Source of the DNA: Carettochelys insculpta
Taxonomy: Eukaryota; Chordata; Testudines; Carettochelyidae
Direction: 5' to 3'
DNA: 64,000 nt
Assembly (NCBI RefSeq): GCF_033958435.1
Contig: NC_134137.1
Coordinates: forward strand, 242,652,501-242,716,500
The notes beneath the pieces are model-generated. The model did not search any database. It saw nothing but the letters and a program-made list of their open reading frames with translations, and was not told the origin of the DNA. Below are positions 34,799-46,132 of the stretch, piece by piece. Both the position numbers and the translations under genes were made by a program. How positions within the stretch are numbered: position 1 is the first letter of the stretch; every line of letters starts with the position of its first letter.

Positions 34799-34866
34799 AT
34801 TACTATTCAGCTAAGAAGCAAGTGAAAACTACCAGTCAAGCTGCTACCAAGAATTTAACTTTCTGA
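34799..34866 (+). CDS. CDKN1A: CDKN1A terminal coding segment
   Basis: The exon begins AT, which joins the G left at 27053 to form GAT (Asp132), and runs to TGA at 34864-34866. The joined protein is 153 residues, against 164 in human p21. Residues 127-134 then read QTSLTDYY, a complete PCNA-binding PIP box (Q-x-x-L-x-x-Y-Y). Thr131-Asp132 and Lys138 at the +4 position fit the specialised PIP degron recognised by CRL4-Cdt2 on chromatin-bound PCNA. The last residues, KNLTF, fit a loose [KR]xLxF cyclin-docking pattern where human p21 has RRLIF. The exon continues into the 3' UTR. Confidence 0.9.
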
Positions 34867-35585
34867 AATGCAACACAGAATAGATCTGCACCAGAGAGGT
34901 TATAAAGAGCCAGCAAGTTTGTCTGACATTCAGAAAGTGTGTGTGCTGACTACAGATGCTTAAGAGCATCACATGGATTGATACATGCATGAAAATACTG
35001 ATCTGAAGTCTTATAAGCATAACAAAACTCACATTGGAATGAGGTTTAATTGGAAGCTCTTTTGCTAAGGGTCGCTCTCTGTAGAAGTGTTGGTAAGCAA
35101 GCCTGGAAATGTTACTGGAATTGGCTATTGTAGCAACTTACACCATATGCGTTTCAAAGAACACTGCATATGGGAAAGCAGTGAACATCAGGTTAACCAG
35201 CGGTACAAATACACTGCTGCATTTGAACAAGTCAAAACACGATCAAGATTGTATTATGGTTCTGATTTTATATTTTTTATATCTTTAATGTACAACTTGT
35301 TTCCTGTTTGTGAGGGTGATGGCTTATCCAATCAATAAGTTTTACCAGCTAAACTATACAAATCTGCTTCATTTAAAAAGTTCCCAACCCAGCCCATGAT
35401 TTTTCAGGTGCAAAGGTATGACTACACGTGTGTATCTCAACTATTGGTGGACCTAGATGTTTGTGTTTATGTGGCAAATTCTCTGCTTCTATGAATGGAC
35501 ACAGCTGAACTTGCTTCCATGGAGTTTTGCCAATTTACAACAGCCCTATGCATCTGTCTACTTGACCATGTTCTCAGAACAGGTT
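34867..35585 (+). other. CDKN1A: Probable start of CDKN1A 3' UTR
   Basis: The sequence follows the stop codon without a convincing poly(A) signal in the first kilobase (only ATTAAA at about 35878). The open frame 35087-35338 shows no domain and is probably untranslated. Confidence 0.55.
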
Positions 35586-35690
35586 AAAACCAAACAAGCA
35601 CTCCTGGAGCACCTAAAAGACTAACAATTTTATTTATTGGGTAATGAGCTTTTGTGGGAAAGACCCTCTTCAGATTTGGGCAAAAATAAG
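35586..35690. repeat. Hairpin-repeat arm
   Basis: CAAGCACTCCTGGAGCACCT, GACTAACAATTTTATTTATT and GAGCTTTTGTGGGAAAGACC match one arm of the hairpin repeats. A piece in opposite orientation occurs at 36425-36520. Confidence 0.6.
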
Positions 35691-36009
35691 AATCCAGGAT
35701 CTATATGTGGGGAGGGGAAGAGGAGGAAAAGCAAGAATCGGAAAAAAAGAGCTGAGGGTGGGGAGTCACCTGTTATTAATAGGATCTGTGGAAGAATGGC
35801 AGCTGTGCTACTTAATTTACTTCTTCAGGTTGTTAAGCATGGGACTGTTATAAGCATAAGTCTGCAAATTTGCACCCATTAAATCAGGGACCTGACAGTA
35901 AAATCATTCTCTGTATCTCCTGTGACAGATAACTCCACTGAGGCCAACTGGTGCAAATGAGAGCAATTTTTGCCTTCTTGGGCACAGCTTTTTTAAATCT
36001 GGTTACTAT

Positions 36010-36300
36010 GGAGACATTGGGCCAGATTCACAAAGCAGCTTAGGCATGGTGATGTTCAGCATCATCACGCCTACCTTTTAGGTTCCTAGAAGCTCCCTAG
36101 GATTCACAAAGGCTCTGTGTGCAAAGAGTGGAGAGAGACAAGTGCCACAGAATGGGATTCACAAAAGCCAACAGGCTGGGCAACTACTTACCTTGCTAGC
36201 CATGGGGAGATGCCCAACTTGGGCTGATGGATGCTAAGCCCCGCCCCTCTTGGAGAGGTGGGTTTTGAAGTCTGGGCTGCAGGGAAGTGCTTCCTTGGGG
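36010..36300. repeat. Old sauropsid repeat (GATTCACAAAG type)
   Basis: GGGCCAGATTCACAAAGCAG recurs in altered form as AGGATTCACAAAGGCTC and GGGATTCACAAAAGCC within 160 bases. The motif is familiar from sauropsid interspersed repeats, but the family cannot be named. Confidence 0.35.
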
Positions 36301-36424
36301 TTGCATTCTCAGCTGCAAACCTTCTCTTGGGGTTTCCAACACTGCTCCCCACATCCCCACCCTATCTTTCTGGTAAGTGAAAACTGAGATGAAGAGAATT
36401 TATCAGGATTTTCCAGATGGGAAG

Positions 36425-36520
36425 ATGTGGGTCTGTCCCACAAAAGCTCATCACCTAATGAATGATTTTGTTAAAGTGCTATAGGACTGCTTCTTTCTTT
36501 TGTGAAGATACAGACTGACA
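36425..36520. repeat. Hairpin-repeat arm, opposite orientation
   Basis: GGGTCTGTCCCACAAAAGCT, CATCACCTAATGAATGATTT and AAAGTGCTATAGGACTGCTT are the reversed arm seen at 16724 and 54303. Confidence 0.65.
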
Positions 36521-36574
36521 CAACCCAAGAAGTTGGGCTGACAGGAGGGTGATGGAAGAACATTCACATAACTT

Positions 36575-36725
36575 GGAGCCGGCGAGGTTAGGGCACTCAC
36601 AGGTGGTAAATCCCAGTTCAGAACTCTCTTTCCCCTGCTAGTGGAGGTGGGACTTATACTGAGGTTTCCCACGTCCCAGGTGAGCACACTAACCACTGGG
36701 CTAAAACACTGGAGTTGGACCTCCT
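36575..36725 (-). repeat. tRNA-like SINE segment, inverted pair
   Basis: Read on the minus strand, TTAGCCCAGTGGTTAGTGTG, then CTCACCTGGGACGTGGGAA, then CAGTATAAGTCCCACC resembles a tRNA-derived promoter with A and B boxes. At the other end GTTAGGGCACTCACAGGTGG is a second, oppositely oriented copy of the same head. Confidence 0.5.
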
Positions 36726-38096
36726 CTGTGCCCAACTCCAGCCAGCCATTTTGTGTATGCTCATATAGAGGGGCCAATCCAACAGGCAAGCTCTGCGGAT
36801 TCTTACCAGATTGTGCCCTGGGGGCATGTTAGGCTGAGGAGCTCCTGTCTTTCCTCAGTTCATGCATCATTCTGGGGTTAAGTGTCTGGACGCCTGGCAT
36901 GGAGCCTCATAAGGTGTTTCCATTACTACTTAGGATTTTTCTACAAACAAAGGATATTAATAACACTGGCTCACCCATCCCTCTTGGTGCTGCATGGATT
37001 GTTGTTTCTAGCAGTTTTTGTGCCATACACATTTCCCTTCTCCAATCCACCCACCAATTTGGATAATTAGGTTTTATGTCTCTTGGTGCCCAGTGTGCAA
37101 AATGTAAAGAGAACCCTACAAAATATACATGCCAAATTTTTGTGTCTGGACTTATTATGTAAGCTGCTGTGTTTGACAAATGAGTTCGGAAAGACCTCTG
37201 TAATTGGGCATCTGAGAAATTGCACTGTATTTGAGAACTACTTTTTGACTAAAATCTAAAATATATGGAGTCTTGTACAGTAGATTTTGTATGGGTATGT
37301 GCATATTTGTGTATGTTATACACATGGGATGCAATTTATACATGCTACACCAATATTACATGCAGCACCAAGGCAGGATAATTATTCTTCCATAGGAGCA
37401 GTGATGTTTAGCTGGAAGTTATAGTTTATTGAAGCTGCTGAAATGTATCCATTTTTATTGGGAAAAATGGCGTGAATCAAGTCTGTTCTTTTATGTGCTG
37501 AGCTGTGAATGCTCAGCATGTTGTAGATGGATACTGGAACTAGGGGTGCTACTGCACCCCTTGTCTTGAAGTAGATTCCATCATATGCACATTTTAGGGA
37601 CTGGTTCAGTGTCTCTCAGCACCCTCACTGTACAAATTGTTCCAGCAACCCTGGTTGTGGGGTCTGTATTTTCAACTCCAGGCAAGTGAGAGAGTCAAAA
37701 GGAATTATTTCTCTTTAAATCTCTGATTTGGAAACTGTGGAAACAAAGGACCTAGTTCTGTTCCCATTGCCATCTGTGGGAGTTTTTCTCAGTGGAAACA
37801 GACAGAGTCTCCAAAGGGACAGTATTGTCAGTTAACTCAGAGTGGTTGTGGGTGAGTGTTGTGTTTGGGTGCTCCGCAATCCTGATACAATAGAAAAGGC
37901 ATATTGGAAAATAGAATGTTTTCTTACTGTTGGTGATGACTAAGACAGATCTGTTTTAAGTGTGTGATTTTCTCTGATTTGAAAAGAATTGCACAATGGT
38001 ATGTTTTTTGTCCATTGTTAAAATCAGACCAATGACACTTTGTGCCTTCTTGCTTTGTAGTGAAGTGTTAAGCAGCCATATTTATTTCTGATCAGT
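36726..38096. other. No gene recognised
   Basis: Mostly AT-rich and without recognisable repeats. It could be distal CDKN1A 3' UTR if a late poly(A) signal is used. Confidence 0.35.
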
Positions 38097-38097
38097 A

Positions 38098-38100
<3 letters not shown>

Positions 38101-38139
<39 letters not shown>
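38101..38139. repeat. CT/CA microsatellite
   Basis: CTCTCTCTCA followed by an uninterrupted (CA)n run of about 30 bases. Confidence 0.95.
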
Positions 38140-38141
<2 letters not shown>

Positions 38142-38335
38142 AAGCCTATACATGTGTCATGCACAAAGTCACCATGATGTTGCCTTGTTTTCTTACAGGG
38201 GAAAAGGGATTCCTTGGTATACAGAGGAAGATTAAGGATTGAGCATGTCAGTGTGAGACTGCTGGTTAGAATTTAGCCCATCCAAATTTCTAACCTCTCT
38301 GCCAGTTACTAGTGTAAATGTTAGCTTAGAATGTT

Positions 38336-38413
38336 AATAAAAAAATCTGCTGGCAAGATTCAGTGATGTGTAGTGGCTTGATGTGCAAATTTTTAAAGCT
38401 TCTTAATAATAAA
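38336..38413 (+). terminator. Two candidate poly(A) signals
   Basis: AATAAA occurs at 38336-38341 and 38408-38413 on the CDKN1A strand, the first canonical signals after the stop codon, about 3.5 kb downstream. Confidence 0.35.
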
Positions 38414-38919
38414 ATGTAAATGAAGGCACAGTGTACAGAAAGAAGTTTTTCTCACTATTGAACTCCATAGCGTTTGCAGTTATGATGTCCTGACACTAAT
38501 AGAGGACCAGGTACTCAGCTCGTGCATATTCTTGCAGATCACTGAAGTACAATGGAACTGTGCCAATTTCCAGGAGAGGTATTTTGCACTAGTGCGTTGT
38601 GTAACTACAGACCAAAAGTTGACCAAGCCACTAATCACCTGTACGTAAACTGCCTCCTCTCTGTGTACACAAATTTTACAATATTGGCACTGCCATAGCA
38701 GGACTATGGCTATTAGCCCTACTACTGAGCATGTGAAAGGTCTTTGGTTGCTGAGGCTTCTCATGTAAGGGATAGAGAACAGTTCATTAGAAATCTTTTG
38801 TCCCATAGTTAACATTTCGATGGAGAATTTATTTTAACAAGGAGACATGGAAAAAATATATTTTCCCCTTTTATCCTGTCAGTTGCACTTTCTTGTCAGA
38901 CACAATTTAAAATGTTCTT

Positions 38920-38925
38920 AATAAA
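38920..38925 (+). terminator. Candidate poly(A) signal
   Basis: AATAAA within TTCTTAATAAAGACTTTTC, followed by T/G-containing sequence. Which signal CDKN1A uses cannot be told from sequence. Confidence 0.3.
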
Positions 38926-39336
38926 GACTTTTCAGTTGCAACACCTAATAATAATACCTATGCATAGCAAAGAATAAAATAATTAAATAGGCCTAAAAAA
39001 GTCTCAGTCTTTAAATGTGTAGAAAAGGAGGCAGATTCACTTGAAGTTAGGCAGCATACTGTAGCTGTAACATATGTTTTAGTTCCGTTTAAGTATACAG
39101 TGCTCTGAGTGAACTAGCTATAATACAGTAACAAAGCTGTTCAAGACATATTTGCTGACCACTGACCTTGTTTGGCTCCCTGGATGTATGAGACAGACCA
39201 ACAGTGAAATCCCCAAGGAGCACTTTTCCATAAGGAGAAGCAAGGTGCTGTGTCCTGGAACTGAAATAAATTTGGGCATTAAAGAAGTGGTAGCTGCACT
39301 GTTTTCAGCTCTTTAAATGTACTCCTAACTACACAC
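38926..39336. other. No gene recognised
   Basis: No recognised feature. Confidence 0.35.
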
Positions 39337-39339
39337 CAG

Positions 39340-39749
39340 GGCTATGTCTAGATTTGAGGGTTTTATCAACAATACAGCCATCTTGTCGACAAAACCCACG
39401 GAGCATCCAGATTGCAAAGTGCTTTTGTCAACAGCTGTACCCTGCTTGCCACAAGGTAGAATGCTGCTGTCAACAGAGCTCTCTTGACAAAACACCAGTT
39501 TGGACGTCCGGGTGGCCTTCTGTTGACAAAAAAGGCCTCCGGGACACTGCGCAACCCTGTCTGCTGTGGTTCTGAGTGGCCATTTTGCTGATAGAGCAGC
39601 GGGGCAGTCCTGCCTCTCCCTGTCAACAGAGTGGATCACTCTTTCGATCCGTCCTGTGGTCTGGATGCAGTCGGTCAACAGAAGTTTTGTCTCAAGATAT
39701 CTTCCAACACAAACTTCTGCCGACAAATCCCTGTAATCTAGACATAGCC
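39340..39749. mobile_element. MITE with TTTTGTCAACA motifs, copy 2
   Basis: The ends GGCTATGTCTAGATTTG and AATCTAGACATAGCC are inverted copies, with CAG on both sides (39337-39339 and 39750-39752). The interior repeats TTTTGTC(A/G)ACA-like motifs in both orientations and aligns with 12551-12974. Confidence 0.8.
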
Positions 39750-39752
39750 CAG

Positions 39753-42090
39753 AGGAGCAACTGCATCAGGAATGCATGATATTTAGCCATTTTAACCTCT
39801 GTTGTTAATAAACAGACAGCTAATCCCACTGAGCCACTTCCCTGCCATTATATTCATAATACATGACTCAGGGCCCTATATGCTCCTTGATCAGTGGCTC
39901 AATTCTTGCTGACACCAATGGGCATCTTACACACAGATTAAGGGAAGCATGTGGCCTTCAGGCTTTTCCACTCAAGATGAATAATTGTCCCACATGCAAC
40001 ACAATATTAGCTGAGAATGGGACAGATCAAGCACAAGTATACCCCTTGCATTTGTTTATGTATTGTACAAACTTGGAAAGACTCTCTCAGGTATAGCTTA
40101 TTTCATTAAATTCCTTTGGCAGCAATTGAAATTGTGCCACTGCGGCAAGCTGTCCAGGAAAGCAACACTTGATGCTTTCAGTTATTTTCAGGCTATTACA
40201 AACAGCTTTCTTCTGCTGCTTAAAACAACTTCTTTGCAAACTGTCGTATGCACTCTTCTGTATGTCAGCATTGGTTTTAGGGAGAACCTGTAGACAAGTT
40301 ACAGTAGACATCTATACTCTAACATTATCTCTTTATTAAGGCATGGGTGGAGGGACTTATTTATTCCAAAGCTTGTGAACTGCTGTTAGAAAAGTGGATT
40401 TTCTCTTGTCAAATGGCAAAGCTAAATACAAAGTTCTTTCTGAAACTCAGAGGGTTTATGTTGTCCAAGGTACTTTTTTCAGATATTAATTTTGCTTTGC
40501 TTGGAGTGTTGTAATGATTTAGGTTCGATGAATTTCACTGTAAAAGTGTTGGTGTGTGAAATGTTTGGTTGTCAGCTGTGGATATCTGCAATATAAGAAA
40601 TAAAATCTGATTCATTACTTTTATTTATTACTTTATTTATTTTACAGCAAACATGACTGAGTTGTCCTCCATTCATATGCTTTTTTTGTTTTTTCATTGC
40701 TCCAGTTTGGATTCCATTCACTTTTCACCATACATCAATCTGCTTTCACAATGCATCACTGATGCAAACAATATATTAGCACTACATTTGGGGTAATTTA
40801 AACTCAGTTAACTTAAATACTAGAAAAATTTATTTTTCCCCCAGAGCGCCTTTCCAGATTTTCTTACTGAAACCACAAAGGCACAGTCAGCGAGTGCTAG
40901 GCCTACAGGGGGTTTAGTAACCCCCTGTCTCTCTGCCTTGTCACCCCACCAACTGCATGCATGCCCAGCATGGCCAATGAAGGCCCATGTCCAGCAGTAC
41001 CAGGGCCAGGAAGGGAGTGGGCACCATGGAGTAAGGGTACCTCCTTGATGTGCATCGTGTGATACTGTGATAGGCTCTTCTAAATCAGTGAGAACCCATG
41101 GGCCAGAGAGGGAAAGGGGGCCCAGCCTCACAGGCCAGGAGCTGCTGCTGTGAGGTGAGTGTAGAACAGACTAGATCTCAAAGTGTTCCACTCCTCACTG
41201 AGCTATGATGGACTCGGCAACCTCACACACAGCACATGCTGGAGAATGGGGCCTGACGTGTACACAGGGCAGCCCCCTCTGCCTCAAAGAATGTTTTCAC
41301 TAGCTGCCTATGGGCACAGCTAGGGCGTAAGAAGTCCATTCTCCTCTCCCCCTCTTCTCTGAGATGTTTCTGTCTGCTGAAGAAATGCTGCCTTTTTAAT
41401 GGTGCCAGCCATCCTTCAATCCCCCAGCAAGAAACACTGCCACTAAAGCTGCTTAATTCCCGTTTGGCAAAGGCAGGAGAGCTGGCCTGCGGTGGCCAGC
41501 ACATATTCCAGCACCCACGGTTACATCTCACCTGACTAACTCCTGTGATTTCATTTGGCATTCTTCCCTTCCTGCCATGAACTGCCACAGAGAGCTGTGG
41601 TGACGTACTATGCATCGGTCATGTTCCACCCCAGAAGTGGCTGTATTTCACTTCCAAGTGAAGTGATTCGTCTATGATATGCACACACGTGCTTATTATT
41701 CATTATTTATATTGCCTTATCGGTCCATGGAAGCTAATGGGCAGGCAGCTTTTTGAAATTCATGCAGGTACCTAAATATGGTTCAGGGCCCTAACTTTTG
41801 GCTTCTGTTTTTGGAAATCTTGGCCAAGACCATTTTTCCTGTCACAAAATAGTGTAGATAAATAGCGGAGTCAAGTTATTACCTTTGGTGGCGGTGACCT
41901 GCGCTTTGCCCATTAAAACATCTCCTCTGAGCACTTTCAAACAGCTCTTAGGCTGCAAAAAAATCAAGATACACACACATACACCTGGTAGATATCCATC
42001 ATCTCCCCACCCTGCACAAATCTGAAACTTCCCTCCTAAAATTACATTGGCCTGAAGCCAAAGATAGTATTTAGTTCTGGATCAAGTCAG
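39753..42090. other. No gene recognised
   Basis: Open frames up to 130 residues show no domains. An AATAAA at 40599-40604 (TAAGAAATAAAATCTG) is a further candidate 3' end. The segment 40820-41640 is GC-richer but unassigned. Confidence 0.35.
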
Positions 42091-43063
42091 TGTGATGGTG
42101 TGGGGAGACTCCATCCACTGAAAGATGAATTCACCCGGTCCTTCAAGTTGCCCTCTGTCTCCAGGCAGTGAGAACTAAGGGTTTATGTCAATAGAGTTGG
42201 CCTGACCCCCAGGGCTCTAAGGCCCAAAGGTCTGAGTCTACATAGTAGTTCTGATTTATAAGGCGATAAGAGTCTCATGCCCCACATCAGTGGGGTAGCC
42301 CTTCTCTGCAGGACAGCACAGCCTGATGGCCAGAGACCTCACAGCAAGATTCAGAAGTGATACCCCATGTGTGTAGGGAAGCGGGGGGCCTGTCAGCCAA
42401 GCAAAAGAGTCACCTTTTGGACTGGGGCTGTAAGGCTGCGTAGCTAGACTCACTATACTTGCCTTCCAGATGGGACTGTGCGGCCTAGCAGCTGGGGGTT
42501 GGGGGGAGGGTGCCATTAGCTGGGGGAGTAGACAGCAACTAGGATAGGAGAACTGAGGCCTGCCCTGCTCCATTGGAGTCCAGCCCAGGGCCCTATCAGT
42601 GCTGAGGGTGCTGGTTACTCAGGCAGCAGGGATCTAGTCACAACACACTATCATCAGGCGAATAGCTCATTCCTTCCCCCCTCCCACATTCCCTCCTGGG
42701 GTCACTTCCTGCACAACAGCCATGGTGGTGGTCTGTGTCTCTTTGGGGGGTCTCTAGGTTTCTCAGCTGGCTCAGCTCCCTGTAGCTCAGGCCTTCCTGG
42801 CACAGCCGCATGTAGCTGTATGTCTGCTTGGGTCTTGGTGCCTCTGTCTTACATGATCTCAGGTTCATTTGTTGCTAGATAGGAGCTTGCAAGGAGCATC
42901 CTTTCTCTGCAGCAGTCAGCTCAAACCGAGCTGGGATGCTTCGTCCTATACTGGTGCTCTACCTGGAGCATGCCCAATAGGAGGCTGGAGGTGTGGCTTC
43001 TTCTACCCAGAGTGAGGCCTTAACCCTTCCTCCTCCAGTGTGGGGTGAGTTCACCCCATCACA
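42091..43063. mobile_element. Solo-LTR-like element
   Basis: The 973-base block begins TGTGATGGTGTGGGGAGAC and ends TTCACCCCATCACA, so the terminal TGTGATGG/CCATCACA are inverted as in LTRs (TG...CA). The interior has no coding domain. Flanking pentamers GTCAG and GACGG do not match, so the duplication is decayed or the ends are slightly off. Confidence 0.55.
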
Positions 43064-43554
43064 GACGGCTTGAGGTAACTTCAGGGCTAGAAAGGACTGA
43101 CCTATATCACTGGAAAAGGGAAATTTCCCTCTTCTGCTGGGATACATAGTGCTTGCTTCTGGCCTTGGCAAATCCATAAATATCAGGTCCTATAATGACT
43201 ACATTGTTTTATACAGAATAACTTTTTGGTCATGTTTAGAGGGTTAAAAGTGTTATAGACCCAAGTCAAGTTTGTGAGGGTACATCCACATGCGAAAGAA
43301 GAAGAAGACCTGCAGCAGTAAATCTCAGAGCCCATATCCACTGACTCTGAAACGATGCCTTTCAGAGCCCAGGCGACAGCCTAAGCCCCAAGAGCTACAC
43401 CGGGGATGGGCAATAATTTTCACACAGGGGCCACACCACACATTTTGGTACTGGTCACGGGCCCAGCTTGGGCTCCCCAGATGGGGCGGGCCTTGGGCAG
43501 AAGGGTTGGCCTGGAAGCTACGGAGAGAATGTGTGAGTATGCAAAAGAAACACT
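43064..43554. other. No gene; hAT-like end near 43403
   Basis: GGGGATGGGCAATAATTTTC at 43403 followed by CAGGGGCCACACCACAC resembles the left end of turtle hAT elements. The right partner is unclear. Confidence 0.35.
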
Positions 43555-44000
43555 TTGGCTGTGTCTACGCTACCACAAGCCTTCGAAAGATCTTCTCCAA
43601 GACAGCGTCTAGAAGATCTTCTTTCAAAAGATCACGTCCACACATAAACGGCAGCCCAAAAGAGCTTCCCAGTCCTTCCAAAGAGCACGTCCACACAGCC
43701 ACAGGTGCTCTTTCAAAAGAACAGGCCAGGAAATGCTGCAGATGGGGTCACATGGCCGGAAAGCCCTTCCGGGGGTGCCAGCCATGCGCCTGCCATAAAG
43801 GGCCCCTCCCAAACAGCCCCTGCCTGCACATCCTGCTGAGGCCTGTGGAGCTGTTTGCAGCAAAGCTGAGCCTGTACCTGGTTCCAGCCCTCACTTGTGA
43901 GAGCCCTGGACCCACAGCAGCTGCAGACCCACAGGATCACCCTGGCTCGCTTGCTGGCCATCCTGCTGGCAGCCATCCTCTGTCTCCTGCAGTGACATGA
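43555..44000 (+). mobile_element. Partial Harbinger copy (5' part)
   Basis: It begins GGCTGTGTCTACGCTACC, has CTTTC(A/G)AAAGA motifs like the element at 60834-61232, and then GGCCAGGAAATGCTGCAG and AAAGGGCCCCTCCCAAAC, paralleling 3126-3205. The open frame 43290-44000 crosses the boundary and is not a gene. No right end was found. Confidence 0.5.
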
Positions 44001-44950
44001 CTGTGAGCCCTGGCAGCCACAGGGAGCTCCTCCTGCCCTGGCTGTGGGGTCCCTGTCAGGGCACAGAAGGAGCCAGGAGCATGGGGAGGTAGGGGTGTGG
44101 GGGAAGCCACGGGCTTGGCAGCTCAGGGCTGGGGTGGCTCAGGCAGGCGGGCGGCTGGCACAGGGCTCAGGCAGCTGACCAGCTGGTGCTGCATCTGGCA
44201 CCTGCAACATGGGGCTGTGCCATTAGCCTGGCTAGTCCAGGCTGGGAGGGGGCCGGCACAGTGTCCAGCACCAGCCTGTGCTGCAGCTGGTCTCTGTAGG
44301 GCCTGGGCCATGCCTGCAGCTCTGGGGCCGTGCCAGCAGCCCAGCTGGTGCAGAGCTGGTGCCCATGTGGCCAGGGCCATGTCCAGCATTGGGGTGGAAC
44401 CAGCTGTCGCAGCCTGTGGCTGGGCTGGTTTTGGCCCAGCAGGGGTCAAGGTCTGGCAGGCAGTAAGGGGGCCCTGGGGCTGGAGGGGGCGGGGGGTCAC
44501 TAAGGCTCCGGCGGATGGCACACAGCGTGAGGTGGAATGGCTCCTTTGAGTCACTGGCAGTTTGTGGGGGGTAGGGTGCCTGGCTGCAGGGGGCAGCACT
44601 TGGCTGTGGGGCGGGGGGTGTCATGTGGTGATTCATGCAAGTGTGTTTGGACATTGCTGGGTTAGATGGTGAGCTGGGGGTGCCTGGTTCTAGGGGAGGG
44701 GCGGGTGATGGGGTAAGAGTGGGGCTGGCAGTGTTTTCCTCTGGGGGAGGGGGTTGGGGTTAGAGGGGGACTGGGGGTGCCTGGTTCTGGGGGAGGGCAT
44801 TGATTTAGAGCTGCAAGGGGCACTGGGGTGCTGGTTGTGAAGCCTGGGGGCAGTGTGGGGCTTGAGTTGTGGTGCGGTGAGGATGGGGTTGAAGCTTGAG
44901 TTCCACCACCAAAAATGGAGGTAGAACTGTCTTCCTGCAGCCTGTGGAGG
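44001..44950. other. GC-rich repeat-derived block
   Basis: Long open frames on both strands come from high GC. GTGTTTGGACATTGCTGG at about 44650 looks like a hAT end, and GGTGCCTGGTTCTGGGGGAG parallels part of the element at 14456-15011. No gene is supported. Confidence 0.35.
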
Positions 44951-45265
44951 GGGAGTCCCACAGCTACACACCAGAGCCGGCATCTCAGGAAGTGAGTGCG
45001 CTGCTTCCCCCTCACCCCACAGCTGCTTTGTTTCCTAAAAAGCTGGGTCTGTTGCCTGCCAGCTGCCCAAGCAGATGGAGCTGTTGCAGACCCGGGACTC
45101 CCACTCCCCTGCACCGCCCTCCATGCAGGAAGGCAACAGGTGGAAGGAAGTTGCTGGCAGGCAACAGAGCCGGCTTTTCAGGAAACCTGCCAGCTGTTTG
45201 GGGAGGGGAAGCAGCACACGCACTTCCTGAGACCCCGGACCTGGCATGCAGCTGTGGGACCCCCA
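44945..45265. repeat. Large inverted repeat, about 110-base arms
   Basis: The left arm (CCCACAGCTACACACCAGAG, CATCTCAGGAAGTGAGTGCG, TGCTTCCCCCTCACCCC) is matched in reverse complement by the right arm (GGGGAGGGGAAGCAGCACAC, GCACTTCCTGAGACCCCGG, GCAGCTGTGGGACC). The spacer is roughly 80 bases. Confidence 0.75.
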
Positions 45266-46063
45266 GGTATCAGCCGAGCTGTCCCCTCCCCTCAGGCACA
45301 CCCCCCTGAGTACCCTGCCTCTGCCCCAGCCCCCATCAGCACCCTGGCTTATTTGTCTGTGAGTCAGTGACCCCCTGACCCAAAACAGGTTCCCCGCCCC
45401 TCCCGTAAATAAAGACAATGCTGAAATGTTTGTATTGGCTGTATTTTATTTAAAAATGAAGCCTGGCCAATAAACCCCCAAACAGGGCCAAGCCCCCATC
45501 TGCCCACAGCATCATAACACTGCTACGCCCCACACACACTTCAATCCTGAGCCTGTCATACACCAGAACCCCTTGTCCTAAGCCTCTCACATCCCCAGTC
45601 TTCTGCCACCACACTACTGCACAATCCACATACTGCAAATCTTTGTCCTGAGCCCATCATACTCCCAGCCCCCTGCCCTGAGCCTCCATAAACCCCAAGC
45701 TGAACTTCTGCACCCTCACAGCCACAAGCCTCTGGTTTGCTCAGCACCCCAGCACTTCCCCTAACCCCAACACTCTCCAGCCTGGAGCCCCCTCCCTGAG
45801 CCAGCAGACCCTTCTCCACCTCTTCCTGCACCCAAATTCCCTCCCAGAGCTTGCTCCTTTCACCCCTTCCCACACCCAAATCCCTCATTTCCACCCCAGA
45901 GCCCATAACTCCTCTCTCAACCCCGAGAGACTGAGTAAGGCCTGGGGACAGCAAATGATGGAGAGGAGGGGAACAGAGAAGGTGTGGGGCGGGGGTCTTG
46001 GGGCTTGCCCTGACTTTTAAAAAGCGATTTCGGGTGTAAAAAGATTGGAGACCACTTCCGTAA
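45266..46063. mobile_element. hAT-derived flank with degenerate C-rich repeats
   Basis: The motif (CCCTGAGCC with following C-rich words) recurs imperfectly between 45545 and 45900. The right side GACTTTTAAAAAGCGATTTC, then TTGGAGACCACTTCC resembles the terminal part of a turtle hAT element. Whether it belongs with the transposase to its right is unclear. Confidence 0.4.
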
Positions 46064-46132
46064 AAATTTTTAAATTTCAAATTTCATACCACTAAATACG
46101 CATTTTTTTTGGCCTTTCAATGTGCAGGAGAC

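Noticed and set aside
43290..44000. 236-codon open frame
   Set aside because: It spans the start of a Harbinger-like fragment and has no recognisable domain; GC-rich composition explains it.
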